DNA of 64,000 bases from Microlunatus elymi (GCF_007362775.1 NZ_CP041692.1:4650001-4714000), one strand, 5' to 3'; shown: positions 25,655 to 35,120, counted from the stretch's first letter. A program made the numbers and translations. Notes: generated by a model not told the origin, from the letters alone.

Positions 25655-27856
25655 ATGGTGACTGCACCCCGTACCTTGACCGAAGCCGTCCGGCTGCTTG
25701 ACCAAGATCAACTGATCGAGTTGCTCCGGCTGCGTCCGGACCTGCGCTACCCACTGCCCCGCCACATCGCGGAGTTGGTCGGCCAGGCCACCACGTCCAC
25801 CTCGATCGCCCGGGCACTGGACGGTCTGAACGCGTGGCAGGCCGCAGTCGCCGAAGCGCTGGCGGTGCTCGGTGACGGCACCGACATCGACGAGATCTCT
25901 TACCTGCTGGGGAATCCGGCCTCCGCGATCACCCCGGCCGTCGCGGCCTTGCGCCATCGCGCGCTGCTCTGGGGCAGCGATGATGATCTTCATCTGGTCC
26001 GTGCGGTCCGTGATCATTTCGGCAACTATCCGGCCGGTCTGGCGCCGGTGTCACCCCATCCGCTGACCGACCGCCAGATCGATGCCGCGCTGCGTGCCTG
26101 CGGTGATCAGGTCCGACCGGTCCTGGATCGACTGCTGTGGGGGCCGCCGACCGGCACCGTCCGCAACGCGGACCGGCCGATCAGCACCGACGCCGCCCGC
26201 ACCCCGGTCGAACTGCTGCTGGCCCACCGGTTGTTGCGGCCACTCGATCGGGACACCGTGATGCTGTCCCGCGAGGTGGCGCTGCTGCTGCGCGGCCGGG
26301 AGTCGAGCTGGCTGCTCGGCCGCGAACCGGTGCCGCCGCAGCCGCCGGAACTGACCGGCCCCGGCCGGACTCGTACGGTGATCAGGTTGGCCGCCGTCGG
26401 TGCCGCCAACGAGATCGTGCACGATGTGGAGTTGATCATCGCCGAGCTCGACCTCGATCCCCGTCGACTGCTGCGCGACGGCGGGCTGTCCACCCGGGAC
26501 GTGCAACAGTTGGCGCGCGACTTCGACGGCCGGCTGCCGTACACCGGATTCCTGCTGGAGATCGCGGCAGCCGCCGGACTGGTCGGCAGCCAGGACAAGA
26601 TCACCCTGGTGCCGACGGTGGACTACGACCGGTGGGTCGGCCAGCCCGGCCCGCTGCGATGGTTGCGGCTGGCGCGGGCCTGGCTGGGCGCCGACCGCTA
26701 CTTCTCCGCGGCCGCCGAGACTCATCCGCTGCGGGCCGATGCGCACGCCGCGCGGGCCGTCGACAACCGGAAGTTGATCATCGAGATGGCCGCCGGGGCG
26801 GCGATCGGCACGGTTCTGAACACCGATCAACTGCGGACCGCAGCCGGTTGGCATCGACCGGGCGCGGCCCGGCACGGACACCGGCTGGACGAGGTGATCG
26901 ACTGGACCTGGCAGGAGGCCGGCTGGCTCGGCCTGGTCGCGCTGGGCGGCGTGTCCGAGCTGCTCGGCGTGCTCGCCGACGGCCGCGAGCTGCCAGCGGA
27001 GCTGGCCAGGCTGTTTCCGGAGCCGCTGGATCACGTGATCATTCAGTCCGACCTGACCGCGGTCGCTCAGGGACCGCTGGAGGCGGCGGTGTCCAGCAGC
27101 CTGCGGCTGCTGGCCGATCAGGAGTCTCGCGGCGGCGGCGCGGTCTACCGGTTCAGCCAGAAGTCGATCCGCCGGGGGTTCGACGCCGGCTGGGCGGGCG
27201 CCGAGATCGGCGACTGGTTGCAACGCCACTCCAGCACCGGTGTCCCGCAGCCGCTGCGCTACCTGATCGACGACGTGGCACGGCAGTACGGCGCGATCCG
27301 GGTCGGCGCGGCCACCAGCTATCTACGGGTCGAGGACCCGGCTCAACAGGCCGCGATCCTGTCCCACCCGCAAGCCGCCCGGCTGCAGTTGCGTTCGATC
27401 GCACCGGGGGTGCTGGTCTCGCCGGCGGATCCGGACGAGGTGGTGACCGTGTTGCAGGACATCGGCCTCAAACCGGCCGCCGAGGACGCCCGGGGTCAGC
27501 TGCTCACCACCGGTCCGCGACGCCGAGCGCCGGCGCACACCGAAGCCGGCACCCAGGCGTGGTCGGTGGCGGCCGAGGAGGCTGCGGCCGCGATCCTGGC
27601 TGCGGAGCAGCGCCTGCCGGCTGCTGCCCGGATGCCGCTGGAGGACGGCATCGCCCTGCTGGCCGAGGCGGTCGGCACCAGAGCCCTGGTACGGGTCAGT
27701 TACGTCGATCCGAACGGCACTCCGGCGACCCGCGAGCTGCAGCCGGTCGAGGTCGCCGCCGGCAGCGTACGGGCCGTCGACCCGGCCAACTCTGAAATCG
27801 TTTCACTTCCGATATCGCGCATATCCGGCGTGTCACTGGCGGCCGACAGGGCTTAG
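25655..27856 (+). CDS. Helicase-associated (Helicase_C_3/XPB-associated) protein
   Basis: A 733-aa cytoplasmic protein of the actinobacterial family with a Helicase_C_3-type domain, found next to XPB helicases. N-terminal winged-helix-like repeats (DQDQLIELLRLRPDLRYPLP, HIAELVGQATT) are followed by a long helical middle and the conserved FPEPLDHVIIQSDLTAVAQG. The end (ALVRVSYVDPNGTPATRELQP) resembles a WYL-type ligand or nucleic-acid module. It has no Walker motifs. It is probably a partner or regulator of the XPB protein at 28923, one gene downstream. Confidence 0.75.
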   Translation: MVTAPRTLTEAVRLLDQDQLIELLRLRPDLRYPLPRHIAELVGQATTSTSIARALDGLNAWQAAVAEALAVLGDGTDIDEISYLLGNPASAITPAVAALRHRALLWGSDDDLHLVRAVRDHFGNYPAGLAPVSPHPLTDRQIDAALRACGDQVRPVLDRLLWGPPTGTVRNADRPISTDAARTPVELLLAHRLLRPLDRDTVMLSREVALLLRGRESSWLLGREPVPPQPPELTGPGRTRTVIRLAAVGAANEIVHDVELIIAELDLDPRRLLRDGGLSTRDVQQLARDFDGRLPYTGFLLEIAAAAGLVGSQDKITLVPTVDYDRWVGQPGPLRWLRLARAWLGADRYFSAAAETHPLRADAHAARAVDNRKLIIEMAAGAAIGTVLNTDQLRTAAGWHRPGAARHGHRLDEVIDWTWQEAGWLGLVALGGVSELLGVLADGRELPAELARLFPEPLDHVIIQSDLTAVAQGPLEAAVSSSLRLLADQESRGGGAVYRFSQKSIRRGFDAGWAGAEIGDWLQRHSSTGVPQPLRYLIDDVARQYGAIRVGAATSYLRVEDPAQQAAILSHPQAARLQLRSIAPGVLVSPADPDEVVTVLQDIGLKPAAEDARGQLLTTGPRRRAPAHTEAGTQAWSVAAEEAAAAILAAEQRLPAAARMPLEDGIALLAEAVGTRALVRVSYVDPNGTPATRELQPVEVAAGSVRAVDPANSEIVSLPISRISGVSLAADRA

Positions 27857-27866
27857 ACTCCGGCCA

Positions 27867-28871
27867 ATGCGCGAAACGACCCTGCGGCGAACGCTGGTGT
27901 TTGTGCTGTGCGCATTGGGCGTGGTCGGACTGTGGCTGGTCAACGATCGGCTGCGCTCACACCCGTCGGCCGAGCAGACCGTACCGATCACCACGCGCCC
28001 GTCCTCCTCGTCGGATCCGCCCTTCTCCTCGGATCGACCCGTCTCCTCGGATCAAGTGGCCACGCCGCTGGCGACCGGGGTCCGCGACTCCCGGCAGACC
28101 CACCCGCCGACCCGCGATCGGTATGCGGGCGGGCCGGTGATCGATCCGCACCACCCGAACCCGACAGCTACCGGCGACGACACGCCGCCGGGCCCGGTGA
28201 CCGGACTGCATCTGATCCAGAACAGCCATCAGGCGGTAACCGTCGGCTGGCGCGATGTCGCCGACCCGAGTGGCATCGCCTACTACGAGGTAACGCTGAA
28301 CGCGATCCCGGTCGGTCAGACCGGCAGTCGGGAGTTGACGGCCGACTGGCTGAACGACGACATGAGCGCTCACTTCATCCAGGTCCGCGCGGTCGACGGT
28401 GCCGGCAACCGGGGCCCGCGGGGCCGGCCGCTGATGGTGACCCGACCGCCGACTCCGCCGACTCCGCCGACCCCGCCGGCCCGATCGACTCAGCGGGCGC
28501 CTTCGACTCAGCGGGCGCCTTCGACTCAACGGGCACAACCATCGGAATCGGCGCCCCCGCGGGAGCAACCCGCATCGCGTCCGAACGCTTCGACCAAGCC
28601 GTCGACGCAGCCCGATCGGCATCCGGCCCAACCGGATCGCGGGCCGGTGCCCGGCACGCCACCGCTGGGCACTCCGCCACTGGGCACCCCGCAGCCCGGC
28701 GACACGCCGACCAGTCCGGTACCGACTCCGGATCCCACGGCGACGACTCCGGAGCCCGGCGCGACCACCGGTGAACCGACCGAGACTCCGGGCCAACCGC
28801 CGGCCACGACTCCGACAGCATCCCCCTCGTCGACTTCGACGTCGTCCTCGTCGTCCTCGCCGAGCAGGTAG
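27867..28871 (+). CDS. Secreted or anchored protein with FnIII-like domain and Pro/Thr repeats
   Basis: A 334-aa protein. An N-terminal hydrophobic segment (TLVFVLCALGVVGLWLV) acts as signal or anchor. A Ser/Pro-rich linker leads to one fibronectin-III-like domain (about residues 108-190: PPGPVTGLHLIQNSHQAVTV, GWRDVADPSGIAYYEV). The last 140 residues are low complexity, with tandem QRAPST, TPPTPP and GTPPLGTPP repeats and a Ser-rich end. It is probably an extracellular spacer or adhesion protein. It starts 10 bp after the helicase-associated gene and is read in the same direction as XPB, although a shared function is not evident. Confidence 0.68.
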   Translation: MRETTLRRTLVFVLCALGVVGLWLVNDRLRSHPSAEQTVPITTRPSSSSDPPFSSDRPVSSDQVATPLATGVRDSRQTHPPTRDRYAGGPVIDPHHPNPTATGDDTPPGPVTGLHLIQNSHQAVTVGWRDVADPSGIAYYEVTLNAIPVGQTGSRELTADWLNDDMSAHFIQVRAVDGAGNRGPRGRPLMVTRPPTPPTPPTPPARSTQRAPSTQRAPSTQRAQPSESAPPREQPASRPNASTKPSTQPDRHPAQPDRGPVPGTPPLGTPPLGTPQPGDTPTSPVPTPDPTATTPEPGATTGEPTETPGQPPATTPTASPSSTSTSSSSSSPSR

Positions 28872-28922
28872 CCTCGATCGCGCACCGCCACCCATCGCTT
28901 ACCTTGTGAGGTCCACCCGACT

Positions 28923-30560
28923 ATGAATCAAGGCCCTCTTGTCGTGCAGTCCGATCGGACCCTGCTGCTCGAGGTCGATCATCCCGACGCGGCCGCCTGC
29001 CGAATCGCGATCGCCCCGTTCGCCGAGTTGGAGCGAGCGCCCGAACACATCCACACCTACCGGTTGACTCCGCTCGGGTTGTGGAACGCGCGGGCTGCCG
29101 GGCATGACGCCGAGCAGGTGGTCGACGTGCTGCTCACCTACAGCCGCTACCCGGTGCCGTCGTCCTTGTTGGTCGACGTCGCCGACACGATGGACCGGTA
29201 CGGCCGGTTGCGGATCGAGAAGCACCCCACGCACGGTCTGGTGCTGGCCAGCACCGACCGGGCCGTGCTCGCCGAAGTGATCAAGAGCGCCAAGGTCAAG
29301 GGACTGATCGGCGCCCGGGTCGACGACGACACGGTGGTCGTCCACCCCAGCGAACGAGGCCACCTGAAGCAGGTCCTGCTGAAGCTGGGCTGGCCGGCCG
29401 AGGACCTGGCCGGCTATGTCGACGGCGAAGCCCATGCCATCGATCTTGACGAGCACGGCTGGCAGCTGCGGCCGTACCAGAAGGACGCCGCCGAATCGTT
29501 CTGGCACGGCGGCTCCGGAGTCGTCGTACTTCCTTGTGGAGCAGGGAAAACCGTGGTCGGCGCGGCCTCGATGGCTCAAGCCCGGGCGACGACGTTGATC
29601 TTGGTCACCAACACCGTGTCGGCGCGGCAGTGGCGCGACGAGTTGATCAAGAAGACCTCGTTGACCGCGGACGAGATCGGCGAGTATTCCGGCGCCAAGA
29701 AGGAGATCAAGCCGGTCACCATCGCCACCTATCAGGTGATCACCACCAAGCGCGGCGGCGTGCATCCGCATCTGGAACTGTTCGACGCGCGCGACTGGGG
29801 CTTGATCATTTACGACGAGGTGCATCTGCTGCCGGCACCGGTGTTCCGGATGACGGCCGATCTGCAGGCCAGGCGTCGGCTCGGGCTGACCGCGACCCTG
29901 GTCCGGGAGGACGGCCGGGAAGGTGACGTGTTCAGCCTGATCGGGCCGAAGCGGTACGACGCCCCGTGGAAGGATCTGGAGCAGCAGGGCTACATCGCGC
30001 CGGCCGACTGCGTCGAGGTCCGAGTGACCCTCACCGACGACGAGCGGATGACATACGCGGTGGCCGAGGAGGACGTGAAGTATCGGCTGGCCTCCACAGC
30101 CGATTCCAAGACCGAGGTCGTTGTTGATCTTGTCGCCAAGCATCGCGGTCAGCCGACCCTGGTGATCGGTCAGTACGTTGATCAACTCGACGATCTGGCG
30201 ATGAGGCTCGGTGCCCCCTTGATCAAGGGCGAGACCACGGTGAAGCAGCGGGAGAAGCTGTACGAGGAATTCCGCTCCGGCGAGATCGACCTGCTGGTGG
30301 TCAGCAAGGTGGCGAACTTCTCCATCGACCTGCCCAGCGCCGAGGTCGCGATCCAGGTGTCCGGCGCCTTCGGTTCCCGGCAGGAGGAGGCGCAACGCCT
30401 GGGACGGCTGCTCCGCCCCAAGGGAGCCGGGCTGTCCGCCCGCTTCTACGCGGTGGTCGCCCGGGACACGGTCGACGCCGACTTTGCCCAACACAGACAG
30501 CGTTTCCTCGCCGAGCAGGGCTACGCCTACCGCATCCTCGACGCCGCCGACGCGGTCTGA
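28923..30560 (+). CDS. XPB/Ssl2-type DNA helicase
   Basis: A 545-aa superfamily 2 helicase. An N-terminal XPB damage-recognition-like domain (LKQVLLKLGWPAEDLAGYVDG) precedes Walker A LPCGAGKT (about residue 203), the DEVHLLP box (about 297), LGLTATLVRED, and motif VI GSRQEEAQRLGRLLRPKG (about 485-500). Length and motif order match bacterial XPB proteins, 3'-5' helicases linked to DNA repair. It closes the co-directional run begun at 23497. Confidence 0.93.
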   Translation: MNQGPLVVQSDRTLLLEVDHPDAAACRIAIAPFAELERAPEHIHTYRLTPLGLWNARAAGHDAEQVVDVLLTYSRYPVPSSLLVDVADTMDRYGRLRIEKHPTHGLVLASTDRAVLAEVIKSAKVKGLIGARVDDDTVVVHPSERGHLKQVLLKLGWPAEDLAGYVDGEAHAIDLDEHGWQLRPYQKDAAESFWHGGSGVVVLPCGAGKTVVGAASMAQARATTLILVTNTVSARQWRDELIKKTSLTADEIGEYSGAKKEIKPVTIATYQVITTKRGGVHPHLELFDARDWGLIIYDEVHLLPAPVFRMTADLQARRRLGLTATLVREDGREGDVFSLIGPKRYDAPWKDLEQQGYIAPADCVEVRVTLTDDERMTYAVAEEDVKYRLASTADSKTEVVVDLVAKHRGQPTLVIGQYVDQLDDLAMRLGAPLIKGETTVKQREKLYEEFRSGEIDLLVVSKVANFSIDLPSAEVAIQVSGAFGSRQEEAQRLGRLLRPKGAGLSARFYAVVARDTVDADFAQHRQRFLAEQGYAYRILDAADAV

Positions 30561-30723
30561 GCGGTTCGCGTCGGGATCCCGTCGGGAACTGCTGCTGAGG
30601 CATCCGCGAGATTTGCCATCATCGTCGGACAGTGCTGCGAAACGCGGCGGATCATTCGGCCGGCGCCGAGAGCCCTGAAACGGGGCCACATCCTCGGCTC
30701 GATCGTGACCTGGCCCGACCGGC

Positions 30724-32037
30724 CTATCCGCAGGTCTGCTCGCCGAGGTCGGCGGGGTTGACGATCGGGCGCATGCCGGACGCGGCGTTGCTCTGGTTCA
30801 CCGGGGCGTTGTACCAGGCTCCGGTCATCGTGATCTTGCCGTCGGCGGTGGCGAAGGCGCCGATCGGCAGCGGGTATTCGCTGCCCGAGGCCGCGCCGAA
30901 TCGGGCCACGTCCAGGTAGGCGTCGGCCGGCGCTTTGGTGGTGACCAGCGCGTCGCCCTGGCCGTTGGTCGCGGTGGCGGTGGTCGCGGTGGCGAGCGCG
31001 GGAACCACGCCGTTGGCCGGGATCAGCAGTCCGGCCGTGTCCCGCCTGATCGGGAAGTTGATCTTGCCGCGTACGCCGACGGTCGCCTTGCTGGATTCGG
31101 CAAGGTCGATCGCGGTCCCGGTCTGGTTGTCCTCGCCGTTGAAGGCCAGCCGTGCCCCGCCGAGCTTCTCGCCGTCCTGGGTGTGGACGGTCGGCTTCCA
31201 GCAGATGCCCGACTCGTACCCGCCACCCAGCGACTCCGCCGTCAGAACCCGCTGGGGTTTGTCCAGCAGGCCGACGACCCAACTCGTCTCGCTCGGATCA
31301 TCCACGTAGCCGCTGACACCGACCAGGCCGGCGTCGTATCCGTGCGCCGGCAGTTGCGCGACGGCGGAGTTGATCTTGCTCGGATTCTCGCCCGCGAACA
31401 GCCGGACCGGAGTGTTGCCGATCATGGTGATCTTGTAGGAAGCCTTGCCTGACGAGGCTCCTGCCCCGTCCTTGATCGTCCGGTAGTGAGTCCGGAAGCT
31501 GAGTTGATCATGGTCGGCGCTGGTGCTGATCTTGCTGCCGGTGGCGACGATGCCCAGGTCGGCCGGCTTTCCGTCGACGACGCCGACCAGGTGCACGGCT
31601 GCGATCTTGTCCTGGCCGACCGTGCAGGAGAATTCGGCCAATGCATACTGCCGACCGGCCAGGGTGATCTCGCGATGTCCGGTCAGCGTCGCGGTGCTGT
31701 GCTCGCCGTCGAACGACGGGGTCCGATTGCTCTGCTTGTCGTTCTTCACCTCGAGCGTCGCGGCCGGCACCTCCCATCCGCAGCCACCGAGATAGCTGAA
31801 GTTGGGGAGGTCGACGTCTCCGACCCGTACCTCACCGGACGCCGCAGCCGACGGCGTCGCGGCGGACGGCGTCGCGGCGGACGGCGTCGTGGCGGACCCC
31901 GGAGCCGTCCGAACCGGACCGGACTGTGCCGGGGCGTTCGGCGTGGGTGACTGGGACGGGGTGCTGGCGGAACTGCACCCGGCGAGGGCGACTGCTGCGC
32001 CCATCACCAGGGCTGCGGTCCGCAGGGGCCGAATCAC
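30724..32037 (-). CDS. Lipoprotein of unknown function
   Basis: A 437-aa protein with a lipoprotein signal (VMGAAVALAGC, Cys21) and a Thr/Pro/Ser/Ala-rich tether containing a TPSAA triple repeat. The mature part (about residues 75-437) is rich in beta-forming residues and has four Cys, including SYLGGCGWEVPAATLEV, AEFSCTVGQDKIAAVHLVG and the very C-terminal LGEQTCG. I do not recognise a family. Substrate-binding or cell-wall roles are possible. It is divergent from the membrane protein at 32330. Confidence 0.65.
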   Translation of the reverse strand: MIRPLRTAALVMGAAVALAGCSSASTPSQSPTPNAPAQSGPVRTAPGSATTPSAATPSAATPSAAASGEVRVGDVDLPNFSYLGGCGWEVPAATLEVKNDKQSNRTPSFDGEHSTATLTGHREITLAGRQYALAEFSCTVGQDKIAAVHLVGVVDGKPADLGIVATGSKISTSADHDQLSFRTHYRTIKDGAGASSGKASYKITMIGNTPVRLFAGENPSKINSAVAQLPAHGYDAGLVGVSGYVDDPSETSWVVGLLDKPQRVLTAESLGGGYESGICWKPTVHTQDGEKLGGARLAFNGEDNQTGTAIDLAESSKATVGVRGKINFPIRRDTAGLLIPANGVVPALATATTATATNGQGDALVTTKAPADAYLDVARFGAASGSEYPLPIGAFATADGKITMTGAWYNAPVNQSNAASGMRPIVNPADLGEQTCG

Positions 32038-32329
32038 GCCGTCACTGTAACGGTCCGATGCTCGGTCGCCGATCGGCCCGGTCGGCGAGCGGCCCGCTAC
32101 GCCTCACGACTGCGATAGCTGAGAAGTCCTTCGACTCCCCGCAGGAAGGTCTCGCCGACGGATTTCGGATCGGCGAGACAGCCTTCGGCCATCGCGCCGT
32201 CGCGCAACTACCACCCCGGCCGCGTCCACCGGCCCCATCGACGGCCTCAAGACGCTGCGTACCCTGTACTACGTCCGATTCGGGTTCGCCGTCGGTTGGG
32301 CGGCACTGACGGTCGCGATCGCGCGGACC

Positions 32330-33130
32330 GTGAATCCGGGCGCCATCTCCCTGCTGGTGATCTATCCGCTGTTCGATGTCGTGGCGGCGATGATCGATTT
32401 CCGTTCCTCGGGCGCAACCCGCGCGAAGGCGCGGCTCTACCTCAACATGGCCCTGAGCCTGCTCGCAGCCATCGGCCTGGCCGTCGCCGCGACGTCCGGG
32501 ATCCCGAGCGTGCTGCGGGTCTGGGGCGCCTGGGCGATCACCGCCGGAATCGTCCAGCTGGTGGTCGCGATTCTGCGCTATCGACTCGGTGGGCAGTGGG
32601 CGATGATCCTCAGCGGCGGCATCTCCGTCATCGCCGGCGGCAGCTTCATCGCGATGGCTGCCCAGTCGCAAGCGTCCCTCGGCTCGATCGCCGGTTACGC
32701 GACTCTCGGGGGCGTCTTCTTCCTGGCCTCCGCGATTCGACTGCACCGCCTCGCGACAAGATCGAACTGGCTTCTCCGGGACCCAACCACAGGCGATGGA
32801 GGCCGACCCGATCGATCAGGACGCCAACCGGGTGCGGATGATGGTCGGTTCGGTGTCCTCGTCCAGGTCGGTGACGAACAGCTCGGTCGCCGCCGGTTCC
32901 AGCCAGTCGTAGTTCTTCGGCGTGCTCGGCGCCAGGAACCACCGCGCCGTGTAGTAGGCGAACACGACGAAGCTGATCGTGGAGGCGAAAAGCAGCGGCC
33001 AGACCGCGGCGTCGAGTGCACCCTCCGGCAGCCCGGTGCGGCCGTGATCGTACGCCGCCCACCAGACGGCGATGTGCAGGCCGCCGAGGAACAGCCAGCA
33101 GGCTCCGGCCAGCCGCGCGCGGCGCCGTAG
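32330..33130 (+). CDS. HdeD/DUF308-like membrane protein (both ends uncertain)
   Basis: At least five membrane segments are visible (AISLLVIYPLFDVVAAMI, ALSLLAAIGLAVAATSG, VWGAWAITAGIVQLVVAI, AMILSGGISVIAGGSFI, ATLGGVFFLASAI), typical of the small HdeD/DUF308 family. Family-like sequence (LRTLYYVRFGFAVGWAAL) is already coded in the same frame from about 32255, yet no ATG, GTG or TTG lies between the upstream stop at 32120 and GTG 32330. After residue ~150 the frame runs on to 33130 as Arg/Gly-rich sequence antisense to the gene at 32816. Either the gene is frameshifted at its ends or it uses a rare start. Confidence 0.5.
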   Translation: MNPGAISLLVIYPLFDVVAAMIDFRSSGATRAKARLYLNMALSLLAAIGLAVAATSGIPSVLRVWGAWAITAGIVQLVVAILRYRLGGQWAMILSGGISVIAGGSFIAMAAQSQASLGSIAGYATLGGVFFLASAIRLHRLATRSNWLLRDPTTGDGGRPDRSGRQPGADDGRFGVLVQVGDEQLGRRRFQPVVVLRRARRQEPPRRVVGEHDEADRGGEKQRPDRGVECTLRQPGAAVIVRRPPDGDVQAAEEQPAGSGQPRAAP

Positions 33131-33181
33131 CCGTCGACGGTGGATGACCCGCAGCAGCAGCGGGTTGGTGGTCGGTGTCAT
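32816..33181 (-). CDS. Small membrane protein of unknown function
   Basis: A 121-aa protein with a basic N-terminus (LLLRVIHRRRLRRRARLAG), two hydrophobic segments (ACWLFLGGLHIAVWWAAYD and AVWPLLFASTISFVVFAYY) and an acidic C-terminal tail (ATELFVTDLDEDTEP). No family recognised. Three 18-bp tandem repeats lie 15-68 bp upstream of its start, in the promoter position. It is antisense to the doubtful tail of the preceding gene; this frame looks more protein-like. Confidence 0.6.
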   Translation of the reverse strand: MTPTTNPLLLRVIHRRRLRRRARLAGACWLFLGGLHIAVWWAAYDHGRTGLPEGALDAAVWPLLFASTISFVVFAYYTARWFLAPSTPKNYDWLEPAATELFVTDLDEDTEPTIIRTRLAS

Positions 33182-33195
33182 CGCGAGAACCCAAC

Positions 33196-33249
33196 CACAT
33201 CAGTCAGATCAGGCACATCAGTCAGATTGGACACATCAGTCACAGCGGA
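33196..33249. repeat. Three 18-bp tandem repeats upstream of 33181
   Basis: CACATCAGTCAGAT or a close variant starts at 33196, 33214 and 33232, an exact 18-bp period. Read toward the gene, each unit carries TGACTGATGTG. Position and regular phase suggest stacked regulator sites. Confidence 0.7.
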
Positions 33250-33311
33250 AACTCTAATCACGCTGTTCGGCCCCGTCGGGCGCGACGCGACCGGCCGATT
33301 CCAAGTTGTGA

Positions 33312-34451
33312 TCAGGCCAGCGGCACCCGCAGCGGATCGGCGCGCAACAACGAGGCGTAGATGCCGAGCAACGTGTCGGTCGCCGAGGCCCAGTCCCAGG
33401 CCAGTGCCCTCGCCCGCGCGGCCGCCGCGGCAGCCGGCCGGCGATCCTCGCCGATCAGATCAGTGATCCGGGACGCAGCGTCGTTCCACTCGTACGGCCG
33501 CAACATCATCCCGCCGGCGCAGCCGCCGAGGATCTCGGCCGTCGGCTCGCTCGCCGCTGCCAGCACCGGCAGCCCGGAGGCCAGGGCCTCGATCAGCGCG
33601 AACCCGAGCGTCTCGGTGTTGGACGGGAAGGTCAGTACGTCGGCGGCGGCGTACGCGTCGGCCAGATCGTCGCCGGTCAGCCAACCGGTGAAGTGCGCGC
33701 CGGAGTTCGACAGCTCGCGTTCGAGCTCACGTCGCTGCGGACCGTCGCCGACCAGCACCAGGCGGATCCCCGGCGTCCGAGCCAGCCGATGGAGCCGGCG
33801 CAGATCCTTCTCCGGGGCGAGCCGGCCCACGTACAGCGCGATCGTGTCCGATCCGGCGCCGAACAGCCGCTGCCGCGCGATCGGATCCCGGCGAGCGGGT
33901 GTGAATCGCACCGAATCCACCCCGAACGGCCACAATTCGACCGATCCGATCCGCTGCCGATGCATCAGGTCGATCATGGCCCGCGAGGTCACCAGGTTGC
34001 GATCGGACAGCCCGTGCTGATGCCGGAAGTAGGCCCAGATCGGCCCGGCCATGAAGCCCAGGCCGGCCTCCCGGCTGACCGCGGCGAGGTCCTGATGGAA
34101 GGACGACACCACCGGCAGCTCGAGTGCCCGAGCGGCCGAAATCCCTGCCCTGCCGAGGATGTACGGGCTCAGTGCATGCACCAGGTCCGGGGCGAAGTGC
34201 CGCAGCACCCGCTGGACTCGACCCTGCAGCGGAATCGCGAACAGCCTCCCACCGGAGACCCACTGCCAACCGACCGACGGGATCTCTACCACCTCGACGC
34301 CCGCCGGGTGTTCGGAGACACCGTGACCGTCCGGGACGATCAACATCACCTCGATGCCCCGCCGGGTCAGCTCTGCGAGCGTTGCCCGCAGCCGGCTCAC
34401 CACGCCGTCGATGGACGGCGCCCAGGTCTCGCTGACGTAGGCGATCCGCAT
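33312..34451 (-). CDS. GT4 glycosyltransferase (GDP-mannose mannosyltransferase-like)
   Basis: A 379-aa GT-B enzyme. The start MRIAYVSETWAPSIDGVVSR is typical of MgtA/PimB-like mannosyltransferases. LYVGRLAPEKDLRRLHRLA and LVLVGDGPQRRELE mark the donor-binding half, and SNTETLGFALIEALASGLPV carries the EX7E motif. It would work at the inner face of the membrane on a glycolipid or glycan acceptor; the exact acceptor is unknown. No operon partner. Confidence 0.85.
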   Translation of the reverse strand: MRIAYVSETWAPSIDGVVSRLRATLAELTRRGIEVMLIVPDGHGVSEHPAGVEVVEIPSVGWQWVSGGRLFAIPLQGRVQRVLRHFAPDLVHALSPYILGRAGISAARALELPVVSSFHQDLAAVSREAGLGFMAGPIWAYFRHQHGLSDRNLVTSRAMIDLMHRQRIGSVELWPFGVDSVRFTPARRDPIARQRLFGAGSDTIALYVGRLAPEKDLRRLHRLARTPGIRLVLVGDGPQRRELERELSNSGAHFTGWLTGDDLADAYAAADVLTFPSNTETLGFALIEALASGLPVLAAASEPTAEILGGCAGGMMLRPYEWNDAASRITDLIGEDRRPAAAAAARARALAWDWASATDTLLGIYASLLRADPLRVPLA

Positions 34452-34565
34452 GGCAGCAGCGTAGGTGCCGCGAACGTCGAGAGCTGAGGGCCATTCAGCC
34501 TGGCCGGGGCCTCGGTTCAGCTGAGAAGGTGCAGCCCGGCTCAGCCTGGCTCAGCGAATCGCGGT

Positions 34566-35120
34566 TCAGACCGGGCGGGTGGATTCGTCGGTGACCAGAC
34601 CGAGATCGACCGGGACCCCTGGCCCCTCGTCGGCCAGCGCCAGCAGTTGCCGCAACTGTTGCGGCCAGATCCATTCGGTGGTCTCGCTCAACTCCCGCGG
34701 CGACCACCAGCGATGCTCGACCAGGGTGATCTTCTCCTCCTCGGTGAAACCCGAAGAGTCGAGCTCGAAGGCGGCGGTCCGCAGCACGAAGAAGACCTCG
34801 TCCTGATCCAGCACCTGATCGGAGTAGCCGTGCTGCACCCGCCGCCGGGCCACCGGCCCGATCAACTCGGTCTCGGCGATCCGCAGGCCGTTCTCCTCGG
34901 CCAACTCGCGGACCGCCGCCTCGCGTTCGGTCTCGCCGGGATCGATGCCGCCACCGGGCGTGACCCACCAACGCTGCCCGGGGCATCCGGGATCGGTGTC
35001 GCAGAACAGCAGAATCCGGTCGTTCGGATCGACGACGATCACCCGAGCCGCGGTCCGCCGCCGCCGCAGCCGGTCGGCGGGGTCATCGGGGATCACGAAG
35101 TTGCGCGGCGGCGTACTCAT
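34566..35120 (-). CDS. Nudix hydrolase
   Basis: A 184-aa protein with a complete Nudix box, GGGIDPGETEREAAVREL followed by AEENGL, which coordinates Mg for cleaving nucleoside diphosphate derivatives. The start MSTPPRNFVIPDD at 35120 is preferred over the longer Arg-rich reading. Nudix proteins clean up oxidised nucleotides or process NDP-sugars; the substrate is not evident. Divergent from the HelD/HelR-type gene. Confidence 0.88.
   Translation of the reverse strand: MSTPPRNFVIPDDPADRLRRRRTAARVIVVDPNDRILLFCDTDPGCPGQRWWVTPGGGIDPGETEREAAVRELAEENGLRIAETELIGPVARRRVQHGYSDQVLDQDEVFFVLRTAAFELDSSGFTEEEKITLVEHRWWSPRELSETTEWIWPQQLRQLLALADEGPGVPVDLGLVTDESTRPV

Noticed and set aside
28899..30689. Minus-strand open frame of 596 codons opposite XPB
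   Set aside because: Shadow of the helicase gene; no domain or export signal.
33196..33249. 18-bp tandem repeats as a mini CRISPR
   Set aside because: The units are directly adjacent, with no spacers.
34452..34565. Repeated TCAGCCTGG-like words as a regulatory array
   Set aside because: Copies are few, diverged and unevenly placed; likely chance in GC-rich DNA.
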